Shown here piece after piece: positions 37,252 through 46,212 of a stretch of 64,000 bases of DNA. A program made the position numbers and the translations under genes. The notes beneath the pieces are model-generated. The model ran no database searches. It was given only the letters and a program-made list of their open reading frames with translations, and was not told the DNA's origin. Origin of the DNA: Kitasatospora sp. NBC_00240 (GTDB lineage Bacteria; Actinomycetota; Actinomycetes; Streptomycetales; Streptomycetaceae); contig NZ_JAPEMU010000001.1 in assembly GCF_026342405.1 (NCBI RefSeq), positions 7,006,001 to 7,070,000 on the forward strand. Reading direction: 5' to 3'. Position 1 is the first letter of the stretch. The number at the start of each line of letters is the position of its first letter.

Positions 37252-37422
37252 GAAGTCCCCCTTGAAGTACCCATTTTCACGTTGTCGGTCGAGGCTAGCG
37301 TGCCCGGATGTCCGGGGGAATACGACTGGGGCCACCCGGGTCGGGCCGCCGGTCTCGCAGGCGCGCCCGGCGGGCGGAAATCCCCGCGCCCCGCCGGCCG
37401 GTCAGGGCATAGCCTCACGCGC

Positions 37423-38094
37423 ATGACCCCCGATCCCTCGCCAGGGCACCCCGGAACCACCCCCGCCCCGACCGCCGTGACCACGCCGACCGCCGCGACC
37501 GCTGTGACCGCCCCGACCACCGCCGCCGGGCAGCCCGACCCCGGCCGGCTCGGCATCCGGCCGGAGAGCGCCGACGACCACCTCGCTGTGCACGCCCTGC
37601 ACACCCGCGCCTTCGGCGACGACGGCCGGGTGGCCCGGCTGGTGGCGGCGCTCCGCGGGGCGGGCGCCGGGCCGGCGCCGCTGTCGTTCGTCGCGGTGCT
37701 GGACGGCACCGTGGTCGGCCACGTCCTGCTGAGCGGATGCCGGCTGGACGCCCCGCGCCGGATCGTGGACGTGCTCAGCCTCTCGCCGCTCGGCGTGCTC
37801 CCGGAGCACCAGGGCCGGGGCGTCGGGACGCGGCTGGTCCGGCACGCCCTCGCGGCGGCCGAGGAGACGGGCGCGCCGCTGGTCTTCCTGGAGGGCGACC
37901 CCGGCTACTACCGCACCCGCGGATTCGAGCCGGCCGTCCCGGCCGGCTTCCGCTCCCCGTCGCTGCGCATCCCCGAACCGGCCTTCCAGGTGGCCCGGTT
38001 GTCCGCCCATGAGCCGTGGATGACGGGCACCTTCGTGTACTCGGAGGCCTTCTGGGCGCTGGACTGCGTCGGCCTGCGCGACCCGGAGGCCTGA
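37423..38094 (+). CDS. GNAT-family N-acetyltransferase (YhbS-like)
   Basis: A 223-residue acetyltransferase. Residues 1-42 are a Thr/Pro/Ala-rich extension. The GNAT core follows: IRPESADDHLAVHALHTRAF, SLSPLGVLPEHQGRGVGTRL (acetyl-CoA loop GRGVGT) and FLEGDPGYYRTRGFEPAVPA, the hallmark end of YhbS-type GNATs. It lies four bases upstream of the HEAT-repeat gene, suggesting co-transcription. The substrate is unknown. Confidence 0.88.
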   Translation: MTPDPSPGHPGTTPAPTAVTTPTAATAVTAPTTAAGQPDPGRLGIRPESADDHLAVHALHTRAFGDDGRVARLVAALRGAGAGPAPLSFVAVLDGTVVGHVLLSGCRLDAPRRIVDVLSLSPLGVLPEHQGRGVGTRLVRHALAAAEETGAPLVFLEGDPGYYRTRGFEPAVPAGFRSPSLRIPEPAFQVARLSAHEPWMTGTFVYSEAFWALDCVGLRDPEA

Positions 38095-38097
38095 CCG

Positions 38098-39360
38098 GTG
38101 GGCGACGGCGACGGAGGGGAGGGCGACGGGAGGGAGGAGGCGTGGAGGTACGCGCCGGCCGGCACCCTGGAGGGGCTGCTGCAGCGCGGTCATGGCCTCG
38201 GCGCGCTCCTGGCGGCCGGTGATCCGCAGGCGCCCCGGCTGGTCTACGAGTGCATCCGGCGGGACTGCCGCCGGGACACCAACAGCGACGAGCGTCATCG
38301 CTACCTGGCCCGGCTGGTACGGGACTTGGAGCTGCCGCTGGCGCCGGTCGTGGCCCTGCTGGAGGGCGGCGAGGTCGGGCACGGGAGCGTGTCCGAGGTG
38401 CTCAGGCTGCTCGCCCTGGCCGGTTCGGCCGAGGCCCGGGAGGCGCTGCGGGCGTACATCCGTGACGGGGAGCGCTGGATGTCCGTCCTGGAGTCCGTCG
38501 CCGGGAGCTGGCCGGTGGCGGACTGGGACGACCTGCTGGAGCCGGTTCGGGCCCGACTCGCGGGTGAGGAGCCGGATCTTTGGGGGCAGGAGCCCTGGCT
38601 GCGGTGGGGGAGCCGGCTCGGCCTGGTCGAACCGCCCATCGTCGGACGCCGGCCCGACGCCCTCACCGGCCTGGACGTCGAGCGGCTGCTCACGCTGATC
38701 GCCGACCCCCGGGCGTCCGTGGGGGCCAGGAGCGAGGCTCTGTGGAGCCTCGCCCGCCGTTCGCCGAAGCCGTCCTCCGACGTCCTCGCGCCACTGCTCG
38801 GGCTGGTCCCCTCGCTCGGGACCGGGAACGGGCGGCCGGTCCCGGGGCTGCGCAGGGCGCTCGAACTGCTCGGCGCCACGGCCGTGCCCGCCGCCCGCGG
38901 GTGGGCCGACTCGGCGGAGCCCTGGCTCGCCTCACTGGCGCTGGACGTGCTGGCCGCCCACGGCGAGCTCCAGGACCTGCCCGTGCTGCTCGCCGAGATG
39001 CAGGCGCTGCGGGCCCGCCGCGAGTGGTGCGGCTACAAGAGCCTGGCGCTCGCCCTGGCCAGGTTCGGCCCGGCGGCGGCCGAGGCCGTGCCGCTGCTGC
39101 GCCTGCTCCTGCAGCGCAACCCCCACAGCTACGAACGGGCCTCGTACCTGACGGCGCTGGCGGCGATCGACCCGTCCGGGCTCGACCCGGTGTACGTGCG
39201 GGCGCTCTGGGACCGCGAGTCGGACGTCCGCCTGCTGGGGATCGCCTCGGCGCCGGACGGCCCGCGGGTCCGCGAGCGGCTGGCCCGGCTGGCGGCCGAC
39301 CCGATCGAGGACCCGGTGGTCAGGGCCGCCGCCGCGGAGCGGGTGGCGGCCCTGAACTGA
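38098..39360 (+). CDS. HEAT-repeat protein
   Basis: A 420-residue protein starting at GTG 38098, made of repeated helical pairs such as SVSEVLRLLALAGSAEAREA, LLTLIADPRASVGARSEALW, RALELLGATAVPAARGWADS and RERLARLAADPIEDPVVRAA. These look like HEAT/armadillo-type repeats forming a solenoid for protein-protein contact. No catalytic motif is apparent. It follows the GNAT gene by three bases; whether the two cooperate is unknown. Confidence 0.75.
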   Translation: MGDGDGGEGDGREEAWRYAPAGTLEGLLQRGHGLGALLAAGDPQAPRLVYECIRRDCRRDTNSDERHRYLARLVRDLELPLAPVVALLEGGEVGHGSVSEVLRLLALAGSAEAREALRAYIRDGERWMSVLESVAGSWPVADWDDLLEPVRARLAGEEPDLWGQEPWLRWGSRLGLVEPPIVGRRPDALTGLDVERLLTLIADPRASVGARSEALWSLARRSPKPSSDVLAPLLGLVPSLGTGNGRPVPGLRRALELLGATAVPAARGWADSAEPWLASLALDVLAAHGELQDLPVLLAEMQALRARREWCGYKSLALALARFGPAAAEAVPLLRLLLQRNPHSYERASYLTALAAIDPSGLDPVYVRALWDRESDVRLLGIASAPDGPRVRERLARLAADPIEDPVVRAAAAERVAALN

Positions 39361-39377
39361 CTTACCGGTGAGGGGTG

Positions 39378-40715
39378 TTACAGGCCGGGGATGCGGCCGT
39401 TGCGGAACAGGTCGACGAAGATCTGGTGGTCCTGCCGGGCCCGGGCGCCGTAGGCGTGGGCGAAGTCGACCAGCATGGTGGTGAAGCCCTCCTCGTCCTT
39501 GCCGATGGCCGCGTCGATGGCGTGCTCGGTGGAGAACGGCACCAGGGTGTGGCCGCTGGAGGACTCGTCGGCGGCGGCGTGCATGGTGGCGGTGGCCCGG
39601 CCGAGGTAGTCGATCACCGAGTGGAGGTCGGCCTGCTCGTTGAGGTCGGTCCAGTCGAGGTCGGTGGCGTACGGGGAGACCTCGGCGACCAGCTGGCCCT
39701 GGCCGCGCAGCGAGGCGTAGCCGAGCCACGGGTCGCTGTGCGCCTGCAGGGCGCGCTGGGAGATGACCGTGCGGTGGCCCTCGTGCTCGAAGTAACCGCG
39801 GATCTCGGGGTCGGTGATGTGCCGGGAGACGGCCGGGGTCTGGCCCTGCTTCATGTAGATGATGACGTCGTTCTCCAGGGCGTCGGTGTGCCCCTCCAGC
39901 AGCAGGTTGTACGAGGGCAGGCCGGCGCTGCCGATGCCGATGCCGCGGCGGCCGACGACGTCCTTGACCCGCAGGGCGTCCGGGCGGGTGCGGGTGGCCG
40001 GCGGCAGGGTGGTGAGGTAGGCCTCGAAGGCGGCGAGCACCTCGGCCTTGGTGGCCTCGTCCAGTTCGAACGCGCCGCCGCCCTTGCGGAACCGGCGGTC
40101 GTACCCGTCGACGACGGTCTCGGAGTCCAGCAGGGCGACCCGGGTCTGCAGGCGGGCCCGGCGCAGCGTCTCCAGGATCGGGCCGGTGGCGGTGTCCAGG
40201 GTGACGGAGGTGCTCTCGCCGTCGCGGACCAGGGCGGTGATCTGCGCGCGGTAGGCGGCGGCGAAGGTGCGGACGAGTTCGGTGATGGTGCTGTCGGAGA
40301 GCGCCTTGGCGTAGCCGATCAGCGCGAGGCTGGCGGCCAGGCGCTGGACGTCCCAGGTGAAGGCGCCGACGTAGGCCTCGTCGAAGTCGTTGACGTTGAA
40401 CACCAGCCGGCCCTCGGAGTTGAGGTAGCTGCCGAAGTTCTCGGCGTGCAGGTCGCCGTGGATCCAGACCCGGCTGGTGCGCTCGTCGAGGAAGGCGGCG
40501 CCGTAGCCGTCGTAGGGCGCGGTGGTGAGGTCGGCGTAGTAGAGGCCGGCGGTGCCGCGGTAGAAGGCGAAGGCGGAGGCGGCCATCTTGCGGAACTTGA
40601 CCCGGAAGGCGGCCGGGTCCTGGGCGAGCAGCTCGCCGAAGGCGGCTTCGAAGACCCGCAGGATGGTCTCGGCGCGCTCGGGTTCGCGGTGGGCGGCGGT
40701 GAGCTGGTCGGGCAT
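39378..40715 (-). CDS. DUF2252 family protein
   Basis: A 445-residue protein of the DUF2252 family, which has a protein-kinase-like/aminoglycoside phosphotransferase-like fold. Typical blocks are present: FYRGTAGLYYADLTTAPYDG near residue 50, RVWIHGDLHAENFGSYLNSE (the H-G-D-L-H-x-x-N catalytic-loop motif of small-molecule kinases, about residue 90), NDFDEAYVGAFTWDVQRLAA (D-F-D) and VVGRRGIGIGSAGLPSYNLL. ATG 40715. The substrate is unknown. Confidence 0.9.
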   Translation of the reverse strand: MPDQLTAAHREPERAETILRVFEAAFGELLAQDPAAFRVKFRKMAASAFAFYRGTAGLYYADLTTAPYDGYGAAFLDERTSRVWIHGDLHAENFGSYLNSEGRLVFNVNDFDEAYVGAFTWDVQRLAASLALIGYAKALSDSTITELVRTFAAAYRAQITALVRDGESTSVTLDTATGPILETLRRARLQTRVALLDSETVVDGYDRRFRKGGGAFELDEATKAEVLAAFEAYLTTLPPATRTRPDALRVKDVVGRRGIGIGSAGLPSYNLLLEGHTDALENDVIIYMKQGQTPAVSRHITDPEIRGYFEHEGHRTVISQRALQAHSDPWLGYASLRGQGQLVAEVSPYATDLDWTDLNEQADLHSVIDYLGRATATMHAAADESSSGHTLVPFSTEHAIDAAIGKDEEGFTTMLVDFAHAYGARARQDHQIFVDLFRNGRIPGL

Positions 40716-40947
40716 GGAGGTGTCCTTCTGTGACGCGTGGCAGTCCCCGCGCGGGGACGAGGCGGGCGGCCGTGGCCAATCCGGAGACTACCGGTCCGGC
40801 CTCGCGGGGGACGCATCGGACGAGCCGCCGCGGGCCCTCGCACCGGCGGTCTGGGAGCGCTTCCCGGCCACGGTGACAGCCGCGCGTCCGGCCCCGATCG
40901 GGCCGATTCGGCGTCAGATTCTGTGCGGGGGAGTTCGGTTGGCGTGG

Positions 40948-41018
40948 TTGACGCGGACATTCAACGATGTAAAGCTACCCAGCGCGGTCTAGACCCGTAG
41001 TTTCAGAGAGCGCTCTCT
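40948..41018 (+). promoter_or_regulatory. Promoter and LacI-type palindrome before the secreted protease gene
   Basis: A TTGACG -35 box (40948-40953) with a weak -10 (TAAAGC, 40970-40975) is followed by a perfect 14-bp palindrome, AGAGAGCGCTCTCT (41005-41018), 48 bases before the GTG. Its GAGCGCTC core is the one found in CebR-type LacI-family sites (TGGGAGCGCTCCCA). The rest of 40716-41065 contains no gene. Confidence 0.6.
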
Positions 41019-41065
41019 CCCCGTAAGGCAGGCCCCACCCCGCCCCGGATCAGAGGAGATCAGCG

Positions 41066-42244
41066 GTGCGAAACACCCTTGCCCGGGTGGCCATGGCCAC
41101 CCTCATGACGCTGTCCACGCTCGGCCTCGGCGCCTCGGCCGCCGTGGCCGCCGACCGTACGGGAGGCACCCCCGCCACCGGCACGGCCCGGCCGCTGTCG
41201 CCGGGACTCACCGACGCGCTCCGGCGCGACCTCGGCCTCACCGAGGGTCAGGCCGCCCGCCGGCTGGCCCGGGAGGATCTCGCGGCCCGGCTGGCACCCC
41301 GGGCCGAGCAGCTCGCCGGCCCGGCCTTCGGCGGCTCCTGGTACGACGCCGACCGGGAGACCCTGGTGGTCGCCGTCACCGACGCCGCGCGGAGCGGCGC
41401 GCTCCGGGCGGCGGGGGCCGAGACGGTCGTCGTCCGGCACTCGCAGCAGGAGCTCGACACCGCCAAGGCCGCCATCGACACCCGCTCCCGGGCCGCCGCG
41501 GCCCCGGCGGGAGTGAGCAGTTGGCGGGTCGATCCGCGGCGCAACAGCGTGGTGGTCGAACTGGCCCCCGGCGCCCGCCAGGACGCCCGGGTGGCCGCCT
41601 TCGTCGCCGCCGCCGAGCAGGCCGGCCCGGTGACGGTCGAGGAGCAGAGCGCCGACCGCACGCCGCGCACCCTGTCGGCGGGCGTGGTCGGCGGGGACCC
41701 GTACTACATCAACGGCAACACCCGCTGCTCGATCGGGTTCGCGGTGCAGGGCGGCTTCGTCAGCGCCGGGCACTGCGGCGGTGCCGGCAGCAGCGTGGTC
41801 GGCTGGGACGGGTCCGCGATGGGCTCGTTCGCCGGCTCGTCGTTCCCGGGCAACGACTACTCGTTCATCCGGATCGGCAACGGCTGGTGGACCGTCCCCG
41901 TGGTCCTCGGCTGGGGCACCGTCAGTGACGTGCTGGTCCGCGGGTCGTGGCAGGCGCCGGTCGGCTCCTCGGTCTGCCGTTCCGGCTCCACCACCCATTG
42001 GCACTGCGGCACCGTGCAGGGCCTCAACGAGACGGTGAACTACAGCCAGGGCGCGGTCTACCAGGTGACCCGCACCAGCGTCTGCGCCGAACCGGGCGAC
42101 TCCGGCGGCTCCTTCATCACCGGGGACCAGGCACAGGGCGTGACCTCCGGCGGCTGGGGCAACTGCAGCAGCGGCGGGCAGACCTGGTTCCAGCCGGTGA
42201 ACGAGATCCTCTCGGTCTACGGCCTGTCCCTGGTCACCGCCTGA
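41066..42244 (+). CDS. Secreted chymotrypsin-fold serine protease (streptogrisin/alpha-lytic type)
   Basis: A 392-residue pre-pro-protease. A signal peptide (about 1-29, ending GASAAVAA) is followed by a propeptide of about 175 residues with the alpha-lytic pro-domain look (LTEGQAARRLAREDLAARL; SSWRVDPRRNSVVVELAPGA). The mature enzyme begins near residue 205. The catalytic triad is His236 (SAGHCG), Asp264 (GNDYSFIRIGNG) and Ser346 (EPGDSGGSF). Six cysteines in the mature part can make three disulfides. GTG 41066 is preceded by AGAGGAGA. It ends before a strong hairpin. Confidence 0.95.
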   Translation: MRNTLARVAMATLMTLSTLGLGASAAVAADRTGGTPATGTARPLSPGLTDALRRDLGLTEGQAARRLAREDLAARLAPRAEQLAGPAFGGSWYDADRETLVVAVTDAARSGALRAAGAETVVVRHSQQELDTAKAAIDTRSRAAAAPAGVSSWRVDPRRNSVVVELAPGARQDARVAAFVAAAEQAGPVTVEEQSADRTPRTLSAGVVGGDPYYINGNTRCSIGFAVQGGFVSAGHCGGAGSSVVGWDGSAMGSFAGSSFPGNDYSFIRIGNGWWTVPVVLGWGTVSDVLVRGSWQAPVGSSVCRSGSTTHWHCGTVQGLNETVNYSQGAVYQVTRTSVCAEPGDSGGSFITGDQAQGVTSGGWGNCSSGGQTWFQPVNEILSVYGLSLVTA

Positions 42245-42252
42245 CCCGCTGA

Positions 42253-42299
42253 GGCCGTGCGTCCCGGCCCCGGGGGCTTCGGGGCCGGGACGCACGGCC
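42253..42299. terminator. Terminator after the protease gene
   Basis: A perfect 19-bp stem (42253-42271 with 42281-42299) around a 9-base GC-rich loop, nine bases after the protease stop. Confidence 0.88.
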
Positions 42300-42306
42300 C
42301 GGGGGA

Positions 42307-42363
42307 GCCGTACGCCGGGTGGCCCGCCGACCGTTCGGTTCGGCGGGCCACCCGGCGTACGGC
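42307..42363. terminator. Terminator after dnaE
   Basis: A perfect 24-bp stem (42307-42330 with 42340-42363) around a 9-base loop, 16 bases beyond the dnaE stop on the minus strand. Confidence 0.88.
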
Positions 42364-42379
42364 CGGCACGCGGCCGGTG

Positions 42380-45300
42380 TCAGATGCTCCAGGCCGAGGG
42401 CCCGAGCAGCGTCTTGACCTCGCTCGCGAAGGCGTTGTCGGTGTTGACCAGGAAGCCCAGCTCGTACAGGACGTTCTTCTGCCGGCTGGTGGTCAGCAGC
42501 CGCACCGGCACGTCACCGGGGTGCGCCCGCAGGGAGCGCTTGAGCTCGCGGACCATGTGCGGGTTGACCTTGGTCTCGGGCACGGTGATCTGGATCGGCG
42601 GCTTGCCGCCGTGCTCGGCGGAGGAGATGTCCAGCTGGGTGATCTCCTGCCCGAAGATGCTCAGGGACCCGTCGCGCTCGTTGAGCCGCCCGCGGGCCGA
42701 GATGACGTTGTCCTCGACCATCTGGTCGGCCATCAGGTTGTAGGTGGCGGGGAAGAACAGCACCTCGACCGAGCCGTCGCGGTCGGCGAGGGTGATGATC
42801 GCCCAGGCGTTGCCGGCCTTGTTGATCCGGCGGTCGACCGAGGTGATCAGGCCGGCGAGCTTGACCTCGCCCTCGGTGCGGCCGGAGCCGAGGAGTTCGG
42901 CGATCGAGATGTCGCGGTTGCGGGAGAGGATGTGCTCGGCGCCGTCCAGCGGGTGGCTGGAGACGTACAGGCCGAGCATCTCCCGCTCCAGGCTGAGCAG
43001 TTGCTTGCGCGGCCATTCGCGGTCGGTGAGTTCGAAGTCCAGGCCGATGGTGGGGATGTCCTCGCCGGTGTCCATCGCGCCGAAGAGGTCGTCCTGGCCG
43101 ATGGCCTGCTGCTTCTTGACGCCGGTGACCGCGTCGATGGCGTTCTCGTGGACGGTGGTCAGCGAGAGGCGGGTGTGCCCGAGCGAGTCGAAGGCGCCGG
43201 CCTTGATCAGGGAGTCGACGGTGCGCTTGTTGCACACCACCAGTTCGACCTTGTCGAGGAAGTCGGCGAAGGAGGTGTACTTGCCCTTCTCGCCACGGGT
43301 CTTGACCAGCGACTCGATGACCGGCACGCCGACGTTGCGGACGGCTTTGAGGCCGAAGCGGACGTCGTTGCCGACGGCGGTGAAGTCGACCACGGACTCG
43401 TTGACGTCCGGGGAGAGGATCTTGATGCCCATCTGGCGGCACTCCGCCAGGTAGACGGCCATCTTGTCCTTGTCGTCCGCCACCGAGGTCAGCAGGGCGG
43501 CCATGTACTCGGCCGGGTAGTTGGCCTTGAGGTACGCGGTCTGGTACGAGACCAGGCCGTACGCGGCGGAGTGCGATTTGTTGAACGCGTAGCCGGCGAA
43601 CGGGACCAGCACGTCCCAGACCGCCTGGATCGCCTCGTCCGAGTAGCCGCGCTCCTTGCAGCCCGCGTGGAAGGGGACGAACTCCTTCTCCAGGACCTCT
43701 TTCTTCTTCTTGCCCATCGCGCGGCGGAGCAGGTCGGCCTGGCCGAGGCTGTAGCCGGCCAGCACCTGGGCGGCTCGCTGCACCTGCTCCTGGTAGACGA
43801 TCAGGCCGTAGGTGGGGCCGAGGACCTCGCTGAGGGGTTCCTCCAGCTCCGGGTGGATCGGGATGATCTCCTGCTGGGCGTTCTTGCGCAGCGCGTAGTT
43901 GGTGTGCGAGTTCATGCCCATCGGGCCGGGCCGGTACAGCGCCGAGACGGCGGAGATGTCGGCGAACTCGGTGGGCTTCATCAGCTTCAGCAGGGCCCGC
44001 ATGGGGCCGCCGTCGAGCTGGAAGACGCCCAGGGTGTCGCCGCGGGCGAGCAGTTCGTACGTGGTGGGGTCGTCGAGGGCGATCTTCTCGATGTCGACCT
44101 CGACACCGCGGTTGGCCTTCACGATCTTGATGCAGTGGTCGATGATGCCCAGGTTGCGCAGACCCAGGAAGTCCATCTTGATCAGGCCCATGGCTTCGCA
44201 CGACGGGTAGTCGAAGCCGGTGATGATCACGCCGTCCTTGTCCCGCATGTGCAGCGGGACGAGTTCCAGCAACGGCGTCGAGGAGAGGATGACCGCGGCC
44301 GCGTGCACGCCGGTGCCGCGGATCAGGCCCTCGATGCCCAGTCCGGTGTCGATGATCTTCTTGACGTCGGGCTCGTTCTGGTACAGCGCCCGGATCTCGG
44401 TGCCCTCGTTGTACCGGGGGTGCTTCTCGTTGAAGAGGTCCGCGAGCGGCACGCCCTTGCCCATCACGTCCGGCGGCATCGCCTTGGTGATGCGGTCGCC
44501 CATCGCGAAGGGGTAGCCGAGGATGCGGTTGGCGTCCTTGACGGCGGCCTTGGCCTTGATGGTGCCGAAGGTGTTCACCTGGGCGGTGTACTCGGCGCCG
44601 TACTTGTCGGTGACGTAGCGCACCATCTGGTCGCGCTGGCGGTCGTCGAAGTCGATGTCGACGTCCGGGGGGTTGATGCGCTCGGGGTTCAGGAACCGCT
44701 CGAAGAGGAGGTCGTGCTCCAGCGGGTCCAGCTCGGTGATCCGGGTGAGGTAGGAGACCATCGAGCCGGCCGCGGAGCCTCGGCCCGGGCCGACCGGGAT
44801 GCCGTTGTCGCGGGCGTACTGGCAGATGTCGGCGACCACGAGGAAGTACGCGTCGAAGCCCATCGGGGAGATGACGCCCATCTCCAGCTCGACCCGGTCC
44901 AGCACCTCCTGGCTCGGGTTGTCGCCGTAGCGGACCTGCAGGCCGGCCTTGATCTTCTGGCGCAGGAACGACGCCTGGGTCTCGCCCTCGGGCACGTCGA
45001 ACTGCGGCATCCGGTCGACGTAGTTGAAGACCTCGTCGTACGGCTCGATCCGCTCGGCGATCGCCAGCGTGTTGGCGCAGGCCTCCGGCAGCTCGCTGAA
45101 GAGCGCCTGCATCTCCTCGGCGGTCTTCACGTAGTAGCCGTCGCCGTTGAACTTGAAGCGATTCGGGTCGTCCTTGTTCTTGCCCACGCCGACGCAGAGC
45201 AGGCTGTCGTGGGCGTCCGCCTGGTCCGCGGTCACGTAGTGCGAGTCGTTGGTGGCCAGCAGCGGGATGTCCAGTTCCTTGGCCAGCCGCAGCAGGTCCT

Positions 45301-45934
45301 GGCGGACGTCCCGCTCGATGGACAGGCCGTGGTCCATCAGCTCCAGGAAGTAGTTCTCCTTGCCGAAGATGTCCTGGTAGGCGCCGGCGGCCTTGACCGC
45401 CTCCTCGTACTGCCCGAGCCGCAGCCGGGTCTGCACCTCGCCGGAGGGGCAGCCGGTGGTGGCGATGATCCCGGAGGCGTTCGCGGCGATCAGCTCGCGG
45501 TCCATCCGGGGCTTCATGTAGTAGCCCTCCATCGACGCGAGCGAGGAGAGCTTGAACAGGTTCCGCAGGCCGGTGACGTTCTGTGCCCACATGGTCATGT
45601 GGGTGTAGCGGCCGCCGCCGGAGACGTCCTTGCCGCCCTCGCCGTCGGCGCTCACCTGCCGCTGCCCGCCGGGTGCCCAGAAGGTCGGCTTCTTGTGGAA
45701 GCGCGAGCCGGGCGCCACGTACGCCTCGATGCCGATGATCGGCTTCACGGCGCCGTCGAGCTTCTTCGCGCTCTGGAAGAACTCGTACGCGCCGAACATG
45801 TTGCCGTGGTCGCTCATCGCGATGGCGGGCATGTTCTGCCGCTGGGCCTCCGCGAACAGCTTGCCGTTCTTCGCGGCCCCGTCCAGCATCGAGTACTCGG
45901 TGTGGACATGCAGGTGAACGAAGCTGTCGGCCAC
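42380..45934 (-). CDS. dnaE: DNA polymerase III alpha subunit
   Basis: The replicative polymerase catalytic subunit, 1184 residues from GTG 45934 (MADSFVHLHVHTEYSMLDGA). The N-terminal PHP domain carries FVHLHVHTEYSMLDG; the catalytic Asp residues are in GPGRGSAAGSMVSYL and PPDVDIDFDDRQRDQMVRYV; further palm/fingers blocks include HAAAVILSSTPLLELVPLH and RRAMGKKKKEVLEKEF. The OB-fold near the C-terminus reads VKLAGLITSVDRRINKAGNA. GAGGAG lies 11 bases before the start. An open frame extends to 46054 but has no sensible N-terminus. The DnaE1 type is inferred from length and domain order. The opposite-strand 1251-codon ORF is a shadow. Confidence 0.97.
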   Translation of the reverse strand: MADSFVHLHVHTEYSMLDGAAKNGKLFAEAQRQNMPAIAMSDHGNMFGAYEFFQSAKKLDGAVKPIIGIEAYVAPGSRFHKKPTFWAPGGQRQVSADGEGGKDVSGGGRYTHMTMWAQNVTGLRNLFKLSSLASMEGYYMKPRMDRELIAANASGIIATTGCPSGEVQTRLRLGQYEEAVKAAGAYQDIFGKENYFLELMDHGLSIERDVRQDLLRLAKELDIPLLATNDSHYVTADQADAHDSLLCVGVGKNKDDPNRFKFNGDGYYVKTAEEMQALFSELPEACANTLAIAERIEPYDEVFNYVDRMPQFDVPEGETQASFLRQKIKAGLQVRYGDNPSQEVLDRVELEMGVISPMGFDAYFLVVADICQYARDNGIPVGPGRGSAAGSMVSYLTRITELDPLEHDLLFERFLNPERINPPDVDIDFDDRQRDQMVRYVTDKYGAEYTAQVNTFGTIKAKAAVKDANRILGYPFAMGDRITKAMPPDVMGKGVPLADLFNEKHPRYNEGTEIRALYQNEPDVKKIIDTGLGIEGLIRGTGVHAAAVILSSTPLLELVPLHMRDKDGVIITGFDYPSCEAMGLIKMDFLGLRNLGIIDHCIKIVKANRGVEVDIEKIALDDPTTYELLARGDTLGVFQLDGGPMRALLKLMKPTEFADISAVSALYRPGPMGMNSHTNYALRKNAQQEIIPIHPELEEPLSEVLGPTYGLIVYQEQVQRAAQVLAGYSLGQADLLRRAMGKKKKEVLEKEFVPFHAGCKERGYSDEAIQAVWDVLVPFAGYAFNKSHSAAYGLVSYQTAYLKANYPAEYMAALLTSVADDKDKMAVYLAECRQMGIKILSPDVNESVVDFTAVGNDVRFGLKAVRNVGVPVIESLVKTRGEKGKYTSFADFLDKVELVVCNKRTVDSLIKAGAFDSLGHTRLSLTTVHENAIDAVTGVKKQQAIGQDDLFGAMDTGEDIPTIGLDFELTDREWPRKQLLSLEREMLGLYVSSHPLDGAEHILSRNRDISIAELLGSGRTEGEVKLAGLITSVDRRINKAGNAWAIITLADRDGSVEVLFFPATYNLMADQMVEDNVISARGRLNERDGSLSIFGQEITQLDISSAEHGGKPPIQITVPETKVNPHMVRELKRSLRAHPGDVPVRLLTTSRQKNVLYELGFLVNTDNAFASEVKTLLGPSAWSI

Positions 45935-46212
45935 GGTGGAAATGACTCCTCGGACATAGATCTCCGGCGGGGAAACCCCCACCCTAGCGCGGTCCGAAGA
46001 TCGAAACCCTGAGCCTGACGAGGTGTCCGGGACGGGTGCGACAGTGACCGTCACTGCCCGTCGCCGGGCGGCGACCGAGGCGGTTCACGCCCGCCCGGTG
46101 ACCGGTTCCGGCGGGTGGGCACGGGCGGGCCCAAGGGCTGTGAGACGTGTCACGCCGGACGGCCGGGAGCGTCGCGCCCCCGGCCGCCCGGCGTGTCCCG
46201 GACCGGCCGGGC

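Noticed and set aside
42257..46012. 1251-codon plus-strand ORF
   Set aside because: Antisense shadow of dnaE; low-complexity Val/Leu/Gly/Asp composition typical of the complement of GC-rich genes.
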